Origin: JBFWWP01 sp050246115
Lineage (GTDB): Bacteria; Planctomycetota; UBA8108; UBA1146; JAJFFE01
Reading direction: 5' to 3'
Assembly: GCA_050246115.1 (NCBI GenBank)
Contig: JBFWWP010000032.1
Span: 1 to 64,000, forward strand
DNA length: 64,000 nt
Positions 18,528 to 26,298 of this stretch are shown here, one piece after another. Made by a program: the position numbers and the translations under genes. Below the pieces are notes generated by a model, which ran no database searches, had not been told where the DNA came from, and saw only the letters and a program-made list of their open reading frames with translations. Position 1 is the stretch's first letter; every line of letters begins with the position of its first letter.

Positions 18528-18601
18528 CCGTGACCCAAGAGGTCCGCCCGATCGATACGCCTGCAAGTGCGGGTTCGGGCGGTCGTCGATCGACGGGATG
18601 A

Positions 18602-19486
18602 TCAGGCCGGTTGGGGGCTTCGCGTCCTTACCGAGACCACGGGGCACTCGCCCAGACGTTGGAGCAGGTTGGCGTCGGCGCCGGCAACAATGACCGCCCG
18701 TGGACTGCTGATTGCCCCCGGCTCCAGCGCTTCCTCACGAACGAACTGGACCTGACCGGAGCGCGCCGCCTGCCGTAGGAACCGGAGGACCAGACCCGTG
18801 TGATCGACGAACATGACCGGGCAGGGTGCCGTGGTCGCCGTCTCCCGAGCCGGGCCGCCGCCGCCACCGGGCGCGGCCTCGGAGCCCGACGCCGGGGCAG
18901 TCCGGCGCACGAACGGCACGTCGGAAGGGATGGTCGCCTGCGTCGCGTGGAGCTCTCGGACAGGGAGGAAGACTGCGACGTCGCTAGCCTCGCCGCCGAC
19001 CCGCATGACGATGCGCAACGACTCCGGATGCACTCCGGCTTCCGGAGGAAGCGCGAGCCCAGCGGGGTAGTGTTCCACCGCCCGTTCATCGACCTTCGTG
19101 GACATCCGCGCATCCGGGCTCGCGAGTCGATTCCACGACCCGAGAAGGACGTTCCAGATCTCAGTCAGCGCTTCCTCGACGAAGCCACCGAAGACGAACG
19201 GCTCGTCCGCGCGCGGTGGGTCCATGAGCATGGCGGCGTATGCCATGAGTAGCGCGAGCCGCTCACTCACTAGGATTCCGCCGACTCCGGAGGCATTGCG
19301 AATGTAGCAGGCGCGGCAGCACACGTGGCCGGCCTTGCCGGCACCGAGCAGGTCGTGAACCGAGGCGATGCTCAGGTTCCCGAGATCGAATGTCACCGGC
19401 AAGCCCAGGAGATTCGTCAGGTCGGTCGCAACGCCTTCGAAGCTCTTTCGGAGCTCGGCCTCGAAACTACGGCTGATTCGCGCCAT
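18602..19486 (-). CDS. CheC/CheX-like domain protein with degenerate C-terminal domain
   Basis: A 294-residue protein with GGAGGA before its ATG (19484-19486). Residues ~10-125 resemble a CheC/CheX phosphatase fold: GGILVSERLALLMAYAA followed by EEALTEIWNVLLGSWN, where the E..xN spacing corresponds to the catalytic E-N pair of CheC-type phosphatases. After a Gly/Pro-rich linker (~210-225) the last ~70 residues (PVMFVDHTGLVLRFLRQAA) look like a receiver-like fold without the acidic pocket. Genes for CheY and CheX follow upstream in the same direction. I infer a phospho-CheY phosphatase or scaffold; the family call is by motif and context. Confidence 0.55.
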   Translation of the reverse strand: MARISRSFEAELRKSFEGVATDLTNLLGLPVTFDLGNLSIASVHDLLGAGKAGHVCCRACYIRNASGVGGILVSERLALLMAYAAMLMDPPRADEPFVFGGFVEEALTEIWNVLLGSWNRLASPDARMSTKVDERAVEHYPAGLALPPEAGVHPESLRIVMRVGGEASDVAVFLPVRELHATQATIPSDVPFVRRTAPASGSEAAPGGGGGPARETATTAPCPVMFVDHTGLVLRFLRQAARSGQVQFVREEALEPGAISSPRAVIVAGADANLLQRLGECPVVSVRTRSPQPA

Positions 19487-19568
19487 GAAGTTCCTCCGCG
19501 GCTTCGGGTGCCCGGCGATCAGGAAGGCCCGAAGGCCTTCACGACCGGCTCAACGCCCGGACCCGGTC

Positions 19569-19928
19569 TCATGCCGGTACGACTTCCTTGATCTGGCTGG
19601 CCAGTTGGTCGGGGGTGAAAGGCTTCGCAACGAAGCCGTTGGCGCCAGCGTTCTTGGCCTCCGTCTGCTTCGAGAAGTGGGTCTCTGTCGTCACCATCAA
19701 CACCGGCGTCGTCGATCCCAGTTTCCGTAGTTCGCGCACGAAAGTCAGCCCGTCCATGTTGGGCATGTTCCAGTCGCACAGGATCAAGTCCGGGTCGTTG
19801 GGAACTTGCGCGAGCGCAAGCTGTCCATCACCGGCTTCCAGGATCTCGGCTTGAACCCCGCCCGACGCCAACGCGCGCTTGATCATGTTCCGCATTACCG
19901 CCGAGTCGTCTACGATCAAGATCTTCAT
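19569..19928 (-). CDS. cheY: CheY-type single-domain response regulator
   Basis: A 119-residue receiver domain with every key residue: the acidic pair D7/D8 (LIVDDSA), phospho-acceptor D52 (CDWNMPNMDG), switch threonine T80 (LMVTTET) and K102 (VAKPF). There is no output domain, so it acts by binding a motor or effector protein. Its ATG overlaps the stop of the preceding cheX-like gene by 4 nt (ATGA), implying translational coupling with a probable phosphatase. Confidence 0.92.
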   Translation of the reverse strand: MKILIVDDSAVMRNMIKRALASGGVQAEILEAGDGQLALAQVPNDPDLILCDWNMPNMDGLTFVRELRKLGSTTPVLMVTTETHFSKQTEAKNAGANGFVAKPFTPDQLASQIKEVVPA

Positions 19929-20437
19929 TGAGCTCCTCCTGCACGGGCACGTTCATGGTTCGAACTGCACACCTTGTGTGGCTTCATCTGTAGCACGGTA
20001 TCGACGACCAACCCACTCGCGAAACGGAAGCGATCGGCCTGAGACGCACAAGTCACGCATCCCGCCAAGCGTAGGCTGCGGCCCTGGATCACGGAGGGCA
20101 ACCCAAGGCTCAGGTTGTGGGGCTCGAGTCGGGTCTTGATCCCGCCTGCCGCCAGATTGGCGATCTCTCCGAGTCCGTCACTCGTCGTCGCGTCATTGGT
20201 CGATGGCGCCCCGAGCATGGAGGCGACCAGCTCTTCCGCCGCCGTCGCCGTCACCAGGAGATGGAGCACTGCGTCCATGGACTCGCCTTGTAGGGCGATC
20301 GTGGCGATGAAGTCGTTGGCTCCGTGGACATCGTCCCGATCGGGACTGACGATACGCTCGACCTCGACGCCAAACATGCCGAGTGCCTCGCGCAACGCGG
20401 GCTCGACGGCACCGAACAACTCTGGGTCCAAGTGCAT
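19925..20437 (-). CDS. cheX: CheX-family chemotaxis phosphatase
   Basis: A 170-residue protein. The ATG at 20435-20437 follows AGGAG and is preferred over longer readings. The CheX fold is indicated by a sheet segment (DFIATIALQGESMDAVLHLL) and the signature helix GLGEIANLAAGGIKTRL, whose E and N correspond to the catalytic residues that speed dephosphorylation of CheY. It is translationally coupled to the downstream cheY. Divergent genes for a second CheY, CheB and CheR start 236 bp away. This is one of three CheC/CheX-type genes in the cluster, each beside a receiver or adaptation gene. Confidence 0.75.
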   Translation of the reverse strand: MHLDPELFGAVEPALREALGMFGVEVERIVSPDRDDVHGANDFIATIALQGESMDAVLHLLVTATAAEELVASMLGAPSTNDATTSDGLGEIANLAAGGIKTRLEPHNLSLGLPSVIQGRSLRLAGCVTCASQADRFRFASGLVVDTVLQMKPHKVCSSNHERARAGGAQ

Positions 20438-20672
20438 AGCTCCTTTCCCGACGAACGACCTGGCCTTTCGAGGTATCGGCGTTCTCCGGGGCGGTACTTT
20501 TGGGGAGGTTGAGACACGCTTGTCGTCCACGGCGCTTCGGGGGCCCGCCGGGACGCAGCTTACCGGCTCGTCCTCGACCGGCGTCGAGGCGGGACCCCGG
20601 TGGACGAATTGGCCGGTTCGGCTGCCTCGGGGTATGTTTCTTAGGGGCTGCTACACCGGAAGAGAGTCCAAA

Positions 20673-21044
20673 ATGCGCACCATCGTCATCGATGATTCCC
20701 GGGCCATCCGCAGCATTCTGCGTCGTATCCTTACCGACCTCGGGTTCGAGGTGCTGGAAGCCGGGAATGGCAAGGAAGCGCTTTCGACACTCGCAGCCAG
20801 CGGTCCCGTGGAACTCGCGCTCGTCGACTGGAACATGCCGGAGATGAATGGTTACGAGTTCCTGAAAGCCTTTCGAGCGGACCCTAGTTCCGCCAATACG
20901 AAGATCATCATGGTGACCACGGAGACGGGCACCGAGGAGATGATCAAAGCGATCGAAGCCGGCGCCAATGAGTACGTCATGAAGCCCTTCGACAAGGAGA
21001 TGATCGCCTCCAAGCTCGAGATCCTCGGGATCCCGGCCTGCTGA
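20673..21044 (+). CDS. cheY: CheY-type response regulator, second copy
   Basis: A 123-residue receiver domain. Seen residues: the acidic pair in VIDDSR, phospho-acceptor D52 in LVDWNMPEMNG, switch T in MVTTETG and Lys in VMKPFD. The start at 20673 removes an implausible upstream extension that runs through the divergent promoter. It heads the forward operon cheY-cheB-cheR-cheX, with 13 bp to cheB. It is distinct in sequence from the CheY at 19569, so the cluster may use one as motor signal and the other as phosphate sink. Confidence 0.9.
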   Translation: MRTIVIDDSRAIRSILRRILTDLGFEVLEAGNGKEALSTLAASGPVELALVDWNMPEMNGYEFLKAFRADPSSANTKIIMVTTETGTEEMIKAIEAGANEYVMKPFDKEMIASKLEILGIPAC

Positions 21045-21057
21045 AAGAGGTGCGCTC

Positions 21058-22137
21058 ATGAAGGCGCGTGTTCTGATCGTCGACGACTCCGTGGTGATTC
21101 GCCGGGTGCTGAGCCAAGCGCTCGGGAGCCATCCCGACATCGAAGTGGTCGGCACTGCTGCCAATGGCCAGATTGGGCTGGCGAAGATCGCTCAGCTCGA
21201 GCCAGACGTGGTCACCATGGACATCGAGATGCCAGTCCTGGACGGCCTCGAGACTTTGGCTGAGCTGCGGAAGACCCACCCCCGGCTACCCGTGATCATG
21301 TTCAGCACACTGACGGAACGCGGTGGACAGGCAACTCTCAAGGCACTGTCGCTCGGGGCCTCCGACTATCTGACCAAGCCGAGCCAGACCGAGAGTCCGG
21401 GTGAAGCCATCGAGCAAGTGAAAGACGACTTGATCGCGCGGATCCTTGCCCTTACCGGCCGTGGTGAAGCGCCGGTGCGCACGCCGAGCCCCGCTCCTGC
21501 GCGCCCGCGGGATCCCCAGCCCGGCCGCGTGGACATCGTTGCGATCGGGGTCTCGACCGGCGGCCCCAATGCGCTCGCTGAGATCTTCCCGCGCTTGCCC
21601 GCCGACCTGCCGGTGCCGATCGTGCTGGTGCAGCACATGCCGCCGCTGTTTACGCGCTTGCTCGCCGAGCGGCTGGACAGCGTCTCGCCGCTCAAGGTAT
21701 CCGAGGCCAGCGACGGACAGGTGATCGCGCCGGGCACAGCGTGGATCGCCCCCGGGAACTTCCACATGACGGTCGAGCGGAGCGGCACTGACGTCGTTCT
21801 TCGGACCCATCAGGGTGCACCCGAGAACTCGTGCCGGCCGGCGGTCGATCCACTGTTTCGCTCAGTGGCCAGCGTGTACGGCCGGCATACGCTGGCGGTG
21901 ATCCTGACCGGGATGGGACAGGACGGTAAGAAGGGCTGCGAAGTGCTGCACGAACTCGGTGCTCAGATCATCGTGCAGGATCGCGCCAGCTCGGTCGTGT
22001 GGGGCATGCCTTCCGCGGTGGCCCTGAATGGCTTGGCACAAGCCGAGCTGCCGTTGAATGCGATTGCGGACGAAATTGGTCTGCGGACGCGCGCTCACCG
22101 AACCTCTCGGACGCGACGGTCCTTGGCCTCTTCCTGA
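21058..22137 (+). CDS. cheB: Chemotaxis protein-glutamate methylesterase CheB
   Basis: A 359-residue protein. Residues 1-125 are a receiver with phospho-acceptor D55 (TMDIEMPVLDGLE) and K107 (LTKPS). A Pro/Arg linker (~136-155) leads to the methylesterase domain with the catalytic triad S166 (GVSTGGP), H193 (VQHMPP) and D289 (LTGMGQDGKKG). It removes methyl groups from, or deamidates, glutamates of receptors and is activated by CheA phosphorylation. It precedes cheR by 11 bp, the usual adaptation pair. Likely substrate in the window: the receptor at 23631-25811. Confidence 0.95.
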   Translation: MKARVLIVDDSVVIRRVLSQALGSHPDIEVVGTAANGQIGLAKIAQLEPDVVTMDIEMPVLDGLETLAELRKTHPRLPVIMFSTLTERGGQATLKALSLGASDYLTKPSQTESPGEAIEQVKDDLIARILALTGRGEAPVRTPSPAPARPRDPQPGRVDIVAIGVSTGGPNALAEIFPRLPADLPVPIVLVQHMPPLFTRLLAERLDSVSPLKVSEASDGQVIAPGTAWIAPGNFHMTVERSGTDVVLRTHQGAPENSCRPAVDPLFRSVASVYGRHTLAVILTGMGQDGKKGCEVLHELGAQIIVQDRASSVVWGMPSAVALNGLAQAELPLNAIADEIGLRTRAHRTSRTRRSLASS

Positions 22138-22148
22138 ACGAGAGCTTA

Positions 22149-22982
22149 ATGCCGCCGAAGACTTCTGGTTTGGAGTTCGTCCGTACCCTGGTCCGAGACC
22201 GAGCGGGTATCGTCCTGGAGAGCAACAAGGACTACCTGATCGAGTCCCGCCTCAGTGCGGTCGCCCGTAAGTGCGGTCATAGTTCGCTCGACGACTTCTT
22301 GGACGCCATTCAAGGCAAGCGTGACCCCGAGGTCCTCGCGACCGTCGTCGATGCAATGACTACGAACGAAACCTCGTTCTTTCGTGAGATGCACGTCTTC
22401 GAAGGACTGAGGAAGACCGTGTTGCCGGAGTGCATCGAGTTCAACAAGTCTCGGAGGCAGCTGAACTTTTGGTGCGGGGCCGCCTCTAGCGGACAGGAAC
22501 CGTACACGATCGCCATGGCGCTTCAGGACTGGTTCCCGGAACTTGCCACCTGGAAGATCCAGTTCACGGCCACGGACATCTCGCAGGAGATGCTCGCACG
22601 GTGCCAGGAGGGGGTTTACTCCCAGCTCGAGGTCAATCGTGGGCTGCCCGTACCCATGCTCCTGAAGCACTTTCAGAAGCAGGGTGCGGACTGGCGTGTC
22701 AAGGACCACCTGCGTCGGTACGTCACCTTCCGTGAGCTCAACCTGATCGGCAAGTGGCCGCCGTTCCCAACGCTCGACGTGGTGTTCCTCCGCAACGTGC
22801 TGATCTACTTCGACGTCGATACCAAGAAGAAGATCCTCGCCAACATCCGCACCTTTCTTCGCCCGCAAGGATTCTTGTTCCTCGGCTCGGCCGAGACGAC
22901 TTTGAACCTCGACAACGACTTCGAGCGCGTCAAGTTCGATCGCGGTTGCTGTTACCGTCACGTCCCCAGGAAGGCAACCTGA
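22149..22982 (+). CDS. cheR: Chemotaxis protein methyltransferase CheR
   Basis: A 277-residue protein from ATG 22149. The N-terminal helical CheR domain (residues ~8-75) precedes a SAM-dependent methyltransferase domain with the binding motif FWCGAASSGQEPYTIAM (~108-124). Later come FTATDISQEML, the conserved DVVFLRNVLIYFD, and the ending FLFLGSAET. It methylates receptor glutamates using S-adenosylmethionine. There is no C-terminal TPR or pentapeptide-binding extension. The stop is one base before the ATG of the following cheX-like gene. Confidence 0.95.
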   Translation: MPPKTSGLEFVRTLVRDRAGIVLESNKDYLIESRLSAVARKCGHSSLDDFLDAIQGKRDPEVLATVVDAMTTNETSFFREMHVFEGLRKTVLPECIEFNKSRRQLNFWCGAASSGQEPYTIAMALQDWFPELATWKIQFTATDISQEMLARCQEGVYSQLEVNRGLPVPMLLKHFQKQGADWRVKDHLRRYVTFRELNLIGKWPPFPTLDVVFLRNVLIYFDVDTKKKILANIRTFLRPQGFLFLGSAETTLNLDNDFERVKFDRGCCYRHVPRKAT

Positions 22983-22983
22983 C

Positions 22984-23445
22984 ATGCAGGCTCATATGCA
23001 GGAGATCACCCGCTTCACCGAGAGCATCTGGAGCACGATGCTCGGATTCATGGTGCAAGCCCAAGTGGGGTCGAGCGAGCGGGAACTCAGCGAGGTCTCG
23101 GACCACGAAGTCGTCGCTTCCGTGGCCATTGCGGGCGCCTGGAACGGTTCGGTCGCGGTCGTCTGTAGCGAGAATCTGGCGCGCCGTGCCGCTGGCGCCC
23201 TCTTCGAGAAGCCCTTCGGGGAGGTCACTCTCGAGGAACTCTCGGACGCCATGGGCGAACTCGCGAACATGATTGGTGGCAACCTGAAGTCGTTGCTGCC
23301 CGCTCCCTCGCATCTCGAAACGCCGTGGATGGCGTGTACTCGTCGCGGGGCCCGGTTCTTGCCCGAGCAGGCCATCATCACCCAGGCTGCGTTCGAGTGC
23401 GATGGGGCCGGGTTCCGGGTCTACCTTCTCAAGCCGTCTTCCTGA
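22984..23445 (+). CDS. CheX-like protein
   Basis: A 153-residue protein beginning at ATG 22984 (or 22996), immediately after cheR. The CheX/CheC signature appears as LSDAMGELANMIGGNLKSLL, with the E and N in the expected spacing, preceded by sheet VVASVAIAGAWNGSVAVVCS. It probably dephosphorylates a CheY or binds CheD-like partners, although no CheD is present here. It closes the forward operon and converges with the receptor gene. Confidence 0.75.
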   Translation: MQAHMQEITRFTESIWSTMLGFMVQAQVGSSERELSEVSDHEVVASVAIAGAWNGSVAVVCSENLARRAAGALFEKPFGEVTLEELSDAMGELANMIGGNLKSLLPAPSHLETPWMACTRRGARFLPEQAIITQAAFECDGAGFRVYLLKPSS

Positions 23446-23591
23446 GTCCGGAGCCCAAGAGAGTCCTGCGGCAGTACCGGGCAGACGTCACTTCTCCCCG
23501 CCACAGACCCCTTCGAACCAACCGGAGACCGGAGACGGCTAGCCGATCCCGACCACGGTGACAGGAACCGGCAACCACCCAACGACGCGCC

Positions 23592-23618
23592 GGGGACGCC
23601 CCGTGGAGGGACGTCCCC
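23592..23618. terminator. Hairpin between convergent cheX-like and receptor genes
   Basis: GGGGACG at 23592-23598 pairs with CGTCCCC at 23612-23618 around a 13-nt loop, 13 bp before the receptor stop codon. There is no U-tract on either side, so the terminator call is tentative. Confidence 0.35.
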
Positions 23619-23630
23619 AGCAGCCGGGCC

Positions 23631-25811
23631 TTACTCGAACTTGAACCGACCGACCAGCTTCTGGAGCCCCGCGGCCATCTCCGAGAGTTCTTGGGCCGCC
23701 TTCTGGGTATCGCTTGCCCCGGAAGACGTGCTCTCCGCCGCTTGGGCGACTCCCGTGATGTTCTCGGCGATCTCGGTAGTGCCGCGGGCCGCCTCGGCCA
23801 CGTTGCGTCCGATTTCGTTGGTGGCAGCGGTCTGCTCCTCGACCGCACTGGCGATGGTGTTCGAGATGTCGTTGATCTGCTTGATCACGCCCGAGATCTG
23901 GGCGATCGCGTTGACCGCGCTCTTCGTGTCCTCTTGGTTGGCCTCGATCTTCTGACTGATCTCCTCGGTTGCCTTGGCGGTCTCCTTGGCGAGCTCCTTG
24001 ACCTCGTTCGCAACGACCGCGAAGCCCTTGCCGGCCTCTCCGGCGCGCGCCGCTTCGATGGTGGCGTTCAAGGCGAGCAGGTTCGTCTGTTGAGCGATCG
24101 AGGTGATCACTTTGATCACTTGTCCGATCTCCGCGCTGCTGTTCCCGAGCTTGGCGACGATCGCGTTGGTCTCGTCGGCCACGCGAACTGCTTGCGTCGC
24201 GACGCGCGCCGCTTCGTTCGCGTTGGTGGCGATCTCCGAGATGCTCGCGGTCATCTCCTCGGCGCCGGTTGCCACGGTTTGCACACTCTTGCTGACCTCG
24301 CCGGCCGCGTTCGACACCACACTGGCTTGGGCCGAGGTCTCCTCGGCGTTGGCGCTCATCTGCTCGCTGACGGCCGTGATCTCGTCCGCGGACGCCGCCA
24401 GGCCCTGGGCGCTGTGGGCGATCGTCGAGATGCTCCCGCGCAGGTTCGAGAGGAACTTGGACAGTCCGACCGCGAGCTGACCAATGGCATCGCTGCCATC
24501 GAGGTCGATGCCGCGGGTCAGATCGCCGTCCTGGGCCGACTGCACCACGTCCAGGATCAGGCTCACCTTCTCGCGCAGCTCGGCTGCTTGAGCGCGCTCG
24601 CGCTGCTGCGCCGCCTCGATCTCCTGCTCCTGCTTGAGCTGATCGGTGATTACCGCCCATGACACCATGGGCCCGATGTAGGTGCCCTTGGCGTCGTTGA
24701 TGGCCGACACCTGGAGGTCCAGCGTTTCCGGACCGAGCTGGATCTGTGCGCGGTGTGGCAGGTTGCGCGGGTCGCTGAGCATCTTGCGCTGATGCTCCGG
24801 TCGTTTGTGGAAGATGTCGATGCTCGCGCCGACGACCTTGTCGGCGGGAATCGGCAGGTACTGTTCGACTTTGCGCAGCGTGGCGAGCGATGCAGGGTTC
24901 ATGTAGGTGATACGGAAGTCGAGGTCAGTCATCATGATGTTGATCGGCGCGTTCTCGACGAGGGCGAGGATCCGCGCCTGATCGTTGGCCATGCGGAGTT
25001 TGTCGGTGATCACCTCCCAGGTGACCATCGGACCGACGTAGTTGCCGTTGGCGTCGTAGATTGGGCTGACGAGCAGGTCCGCGGTCTCCGGGCCGATCTG
25101 AATCGACGTCCGGTGCGGCAGGTTCGCCGGGTTCTTCAGCAAGCGTCGCTGGTGCGAAGGGTTCTTGTGGAACACGTCGATGCTGGCGCCCACCATCTGA
25201 TCCACCGGAATCGGCAGGTACTGCTCGAGCTTCTCGAGCGTGGTCCGTGAGGCCGGGTTGACGTACGTCAGGACGAGGTCTTCGTCCGCGAGCAGTACGT
25301 TGACTGGTGCGTTCTCGAGCATGGCCAGGAGGGTCTCCTGGGTCATTTCCTTTTGCCGCGTCTGCGTCTTCGTCATTGCCAAAGCCTCTTTTCCACCGAC
25401 CGATTCGTCCGGGGTATTGATGATTTGTGCTGCCAGGGGACCGATCCGCTGCATGACCTCTCGAACTAGGTCGTCTTGGACACCGGCAGACGTGAGCGTT
25501 GCCGTGAGATGCTGGGCGATCCGCGAGAAGTGACGTCCTTGGATCGAGAGGTGAGAGTGGGCGGATTCCATGTCGCGCCCCTTGTAGCTGCGCGGCCCGT
25601 CCAAGGCCTGGGAGAAGAATGCAACTTGCTGCTTCTTCAGCCACTGCATGTCCGTACGTTCAAAGAACGTCGACACCAAGGGGTCATCCAGAACCAATTC
25701 ATAGAAAGCATCCACGACGCTCTTGAGCGCTGCCTTGCCCCCGAGGCGGTCGTAGAGCGACTGCGTCGCGGGAGTTCCGGGTACTGAGGGCGTCTCGTTG
25801 CGCACGGTCAT
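23631..25811 (-). CDS. Soluble chemoreceptor: truncated haemoglobin - PAS - PAS - HAMP-like - MCP signalling domain
   Basis: A 726-residue protein in one uninterrupted frame from ATG 25809-25811. Residues ~18-135 are a group-I truncated haemoglobin: Y37, L58, Q62 and H85 have exactly the spacing of B10 Tyr33, E7 Leu54, E11 Gln58 and proximal F8 His81 of M. tuberculosis trHbN. Residues ~163-272 and ~283-392 are near-duplicate PAS domains (ENAPVNVLLADEDLVLTYVN and ENAPINIMMTDLDFRITYMN), each with LPHR and GPET motifs. A HAMP-like helix pair (~410-460) leads to the signalling hairpin with tip IAQQTNLLALNATIEAARAG. No membrane span is seen. It should bind haem and respond to O2, NO or redox through CheA/CheW encoded next to it. 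Known globin-coupled receptors use a different, full-length globin. Confidence 0.9.
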   Translation of the reverse strand: MTVRNETPSVPGTPATQSLYDRLGGKAALKSVVDAFYELVLDDPLVSTFFERTDMQWLKKQQVAFFSQALDGPRSYKGRDMESAHSHLSIQGRHFSRIAQHLTATLTSAGVQDDLVREVMQRIGPLAAQIINTPDESVGGKEALAMTKTQTRQKEMTQETLLAMLENAPVNVLLADEDLVLTYVNPASRTTLEKLEQYLPIPVDQMVGASIDVFHKNPSHQRRLLKNPANLPHRTSIQIGPETADLLVSPIYDANGNYVGPMVTWEVITDKLRMANDQARILALVENAPINIMMTDLDFRITYMNPASLATLRKVEQYLPIPADKVVGASIDIFHKRPEHQRKMLSDPRNLPHRAQIQLGPETLDLQVSAINDAKGTYIGPMVSWAVITDQLKQEQEIEAAQQRERAQAAELREKVSLILDVVQSAQDGDLTRGIDLDGSDAIGQLAVGLSKFLSNLRGSISTIAHSAQGLAASADEITAVSEQMSANAEETSAQASVVSNAAGEVSKSVQTVATGAEEMTASISEIATNANEAARVATQAVRVADETNAIVAKLGNSSAEIGQVIKVITSIAQQTNLLALNATIEAARAGEAGKGFAVVANEVKELAKETAKATEEISQKIEANQEDTKSAVNAIAQISGVIKQINDISNTIASAVEEQTAATNEIGRNVAEAARGTTEIAENITGVAQAAESTSSGASDTQKAAQELSEMAAGLQKLVGRFKFE

Positions 25812-25839
25812 TGGAGTTCCGTTCACGCTGGGCAAAGAG

Positions 25840-26298
25840 TCAGAGCGACGGGGAAGACGCCACCGCAGTGTCGAGCGCCCTGCGGGTGTCGAGCACGAGG
25901 AGGAGTCGACCGGGGTGTTTGTAGACGCCCTTGATGAGCTCGCGCACCGACGCAGCGACCGTCTCGGGTGGAGATTCGTAGCTCTCCGGGTGGACTTCGA
26001 GAACGTCGCCGATGTCATCGACGAGGAGGCTCACCGCGCCTTCCGACTCGCGAACCACGACATTCATCGGCAGCTGCCCGGGCTCGCGATCGGGTAGGCC
26101 GAGGCGCCGTCGCAGGTCGATCGCGGTGACGATCTCCCCCCGCAAGTTGATCAGGCCGCTGACCTCGGGGGGGGCCAACGGCACCATGGTCATGCGCTGG
26201 TAGCGGATGACCTCTTGAACGTCGAGTACGGGAATCCCGAGGAACAACTCACCCAGGTAGAAGGTGCAGAGCTGTCGGGTCTGGCTTTCGCTATGCAT
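25840..26298 (-). CDS. cheW: CheW coupling protein
   Basis: A 152-residue single CheW domain. AGGAGG precedes its ATG (26296-26298), which lies inside the end of cheA (8-nt overlap). Typical features: LCTFYLGELFLGIPVLDVQE at the N terminus, PLAPPEVSGLINLRGEIVTA in the middle and the receptor/CheA-binding region GVYKHPGRLLLVLD. It bridges CheA to the downstream-encoded receptor. The end of the gene is 28 bp from the receptor start, so cheA, cheW and the receptor gene form one operon. Confidence 0.93.
   Translation of the reverse strand: MHSESQTRQLCTFYLGELFLGIPVLDVQEVIRYQRMTMVPLAPPEVSGLINLRGEIVTAIDLRRRLGLPDREPGQLPMNVVVRESEGAVSLLVDDIGDVLEVHPESYESPPETVAASVRELIKGVYKHPGRLLLVLDTRRALDTAVASSPSL

Noticed and set aside
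20115..20672. Upstream extension of the second CheY
   Set aside because: It would run through the divergent promoter and the start of cheX; the receiver fold begins exactly at ATG 20673.
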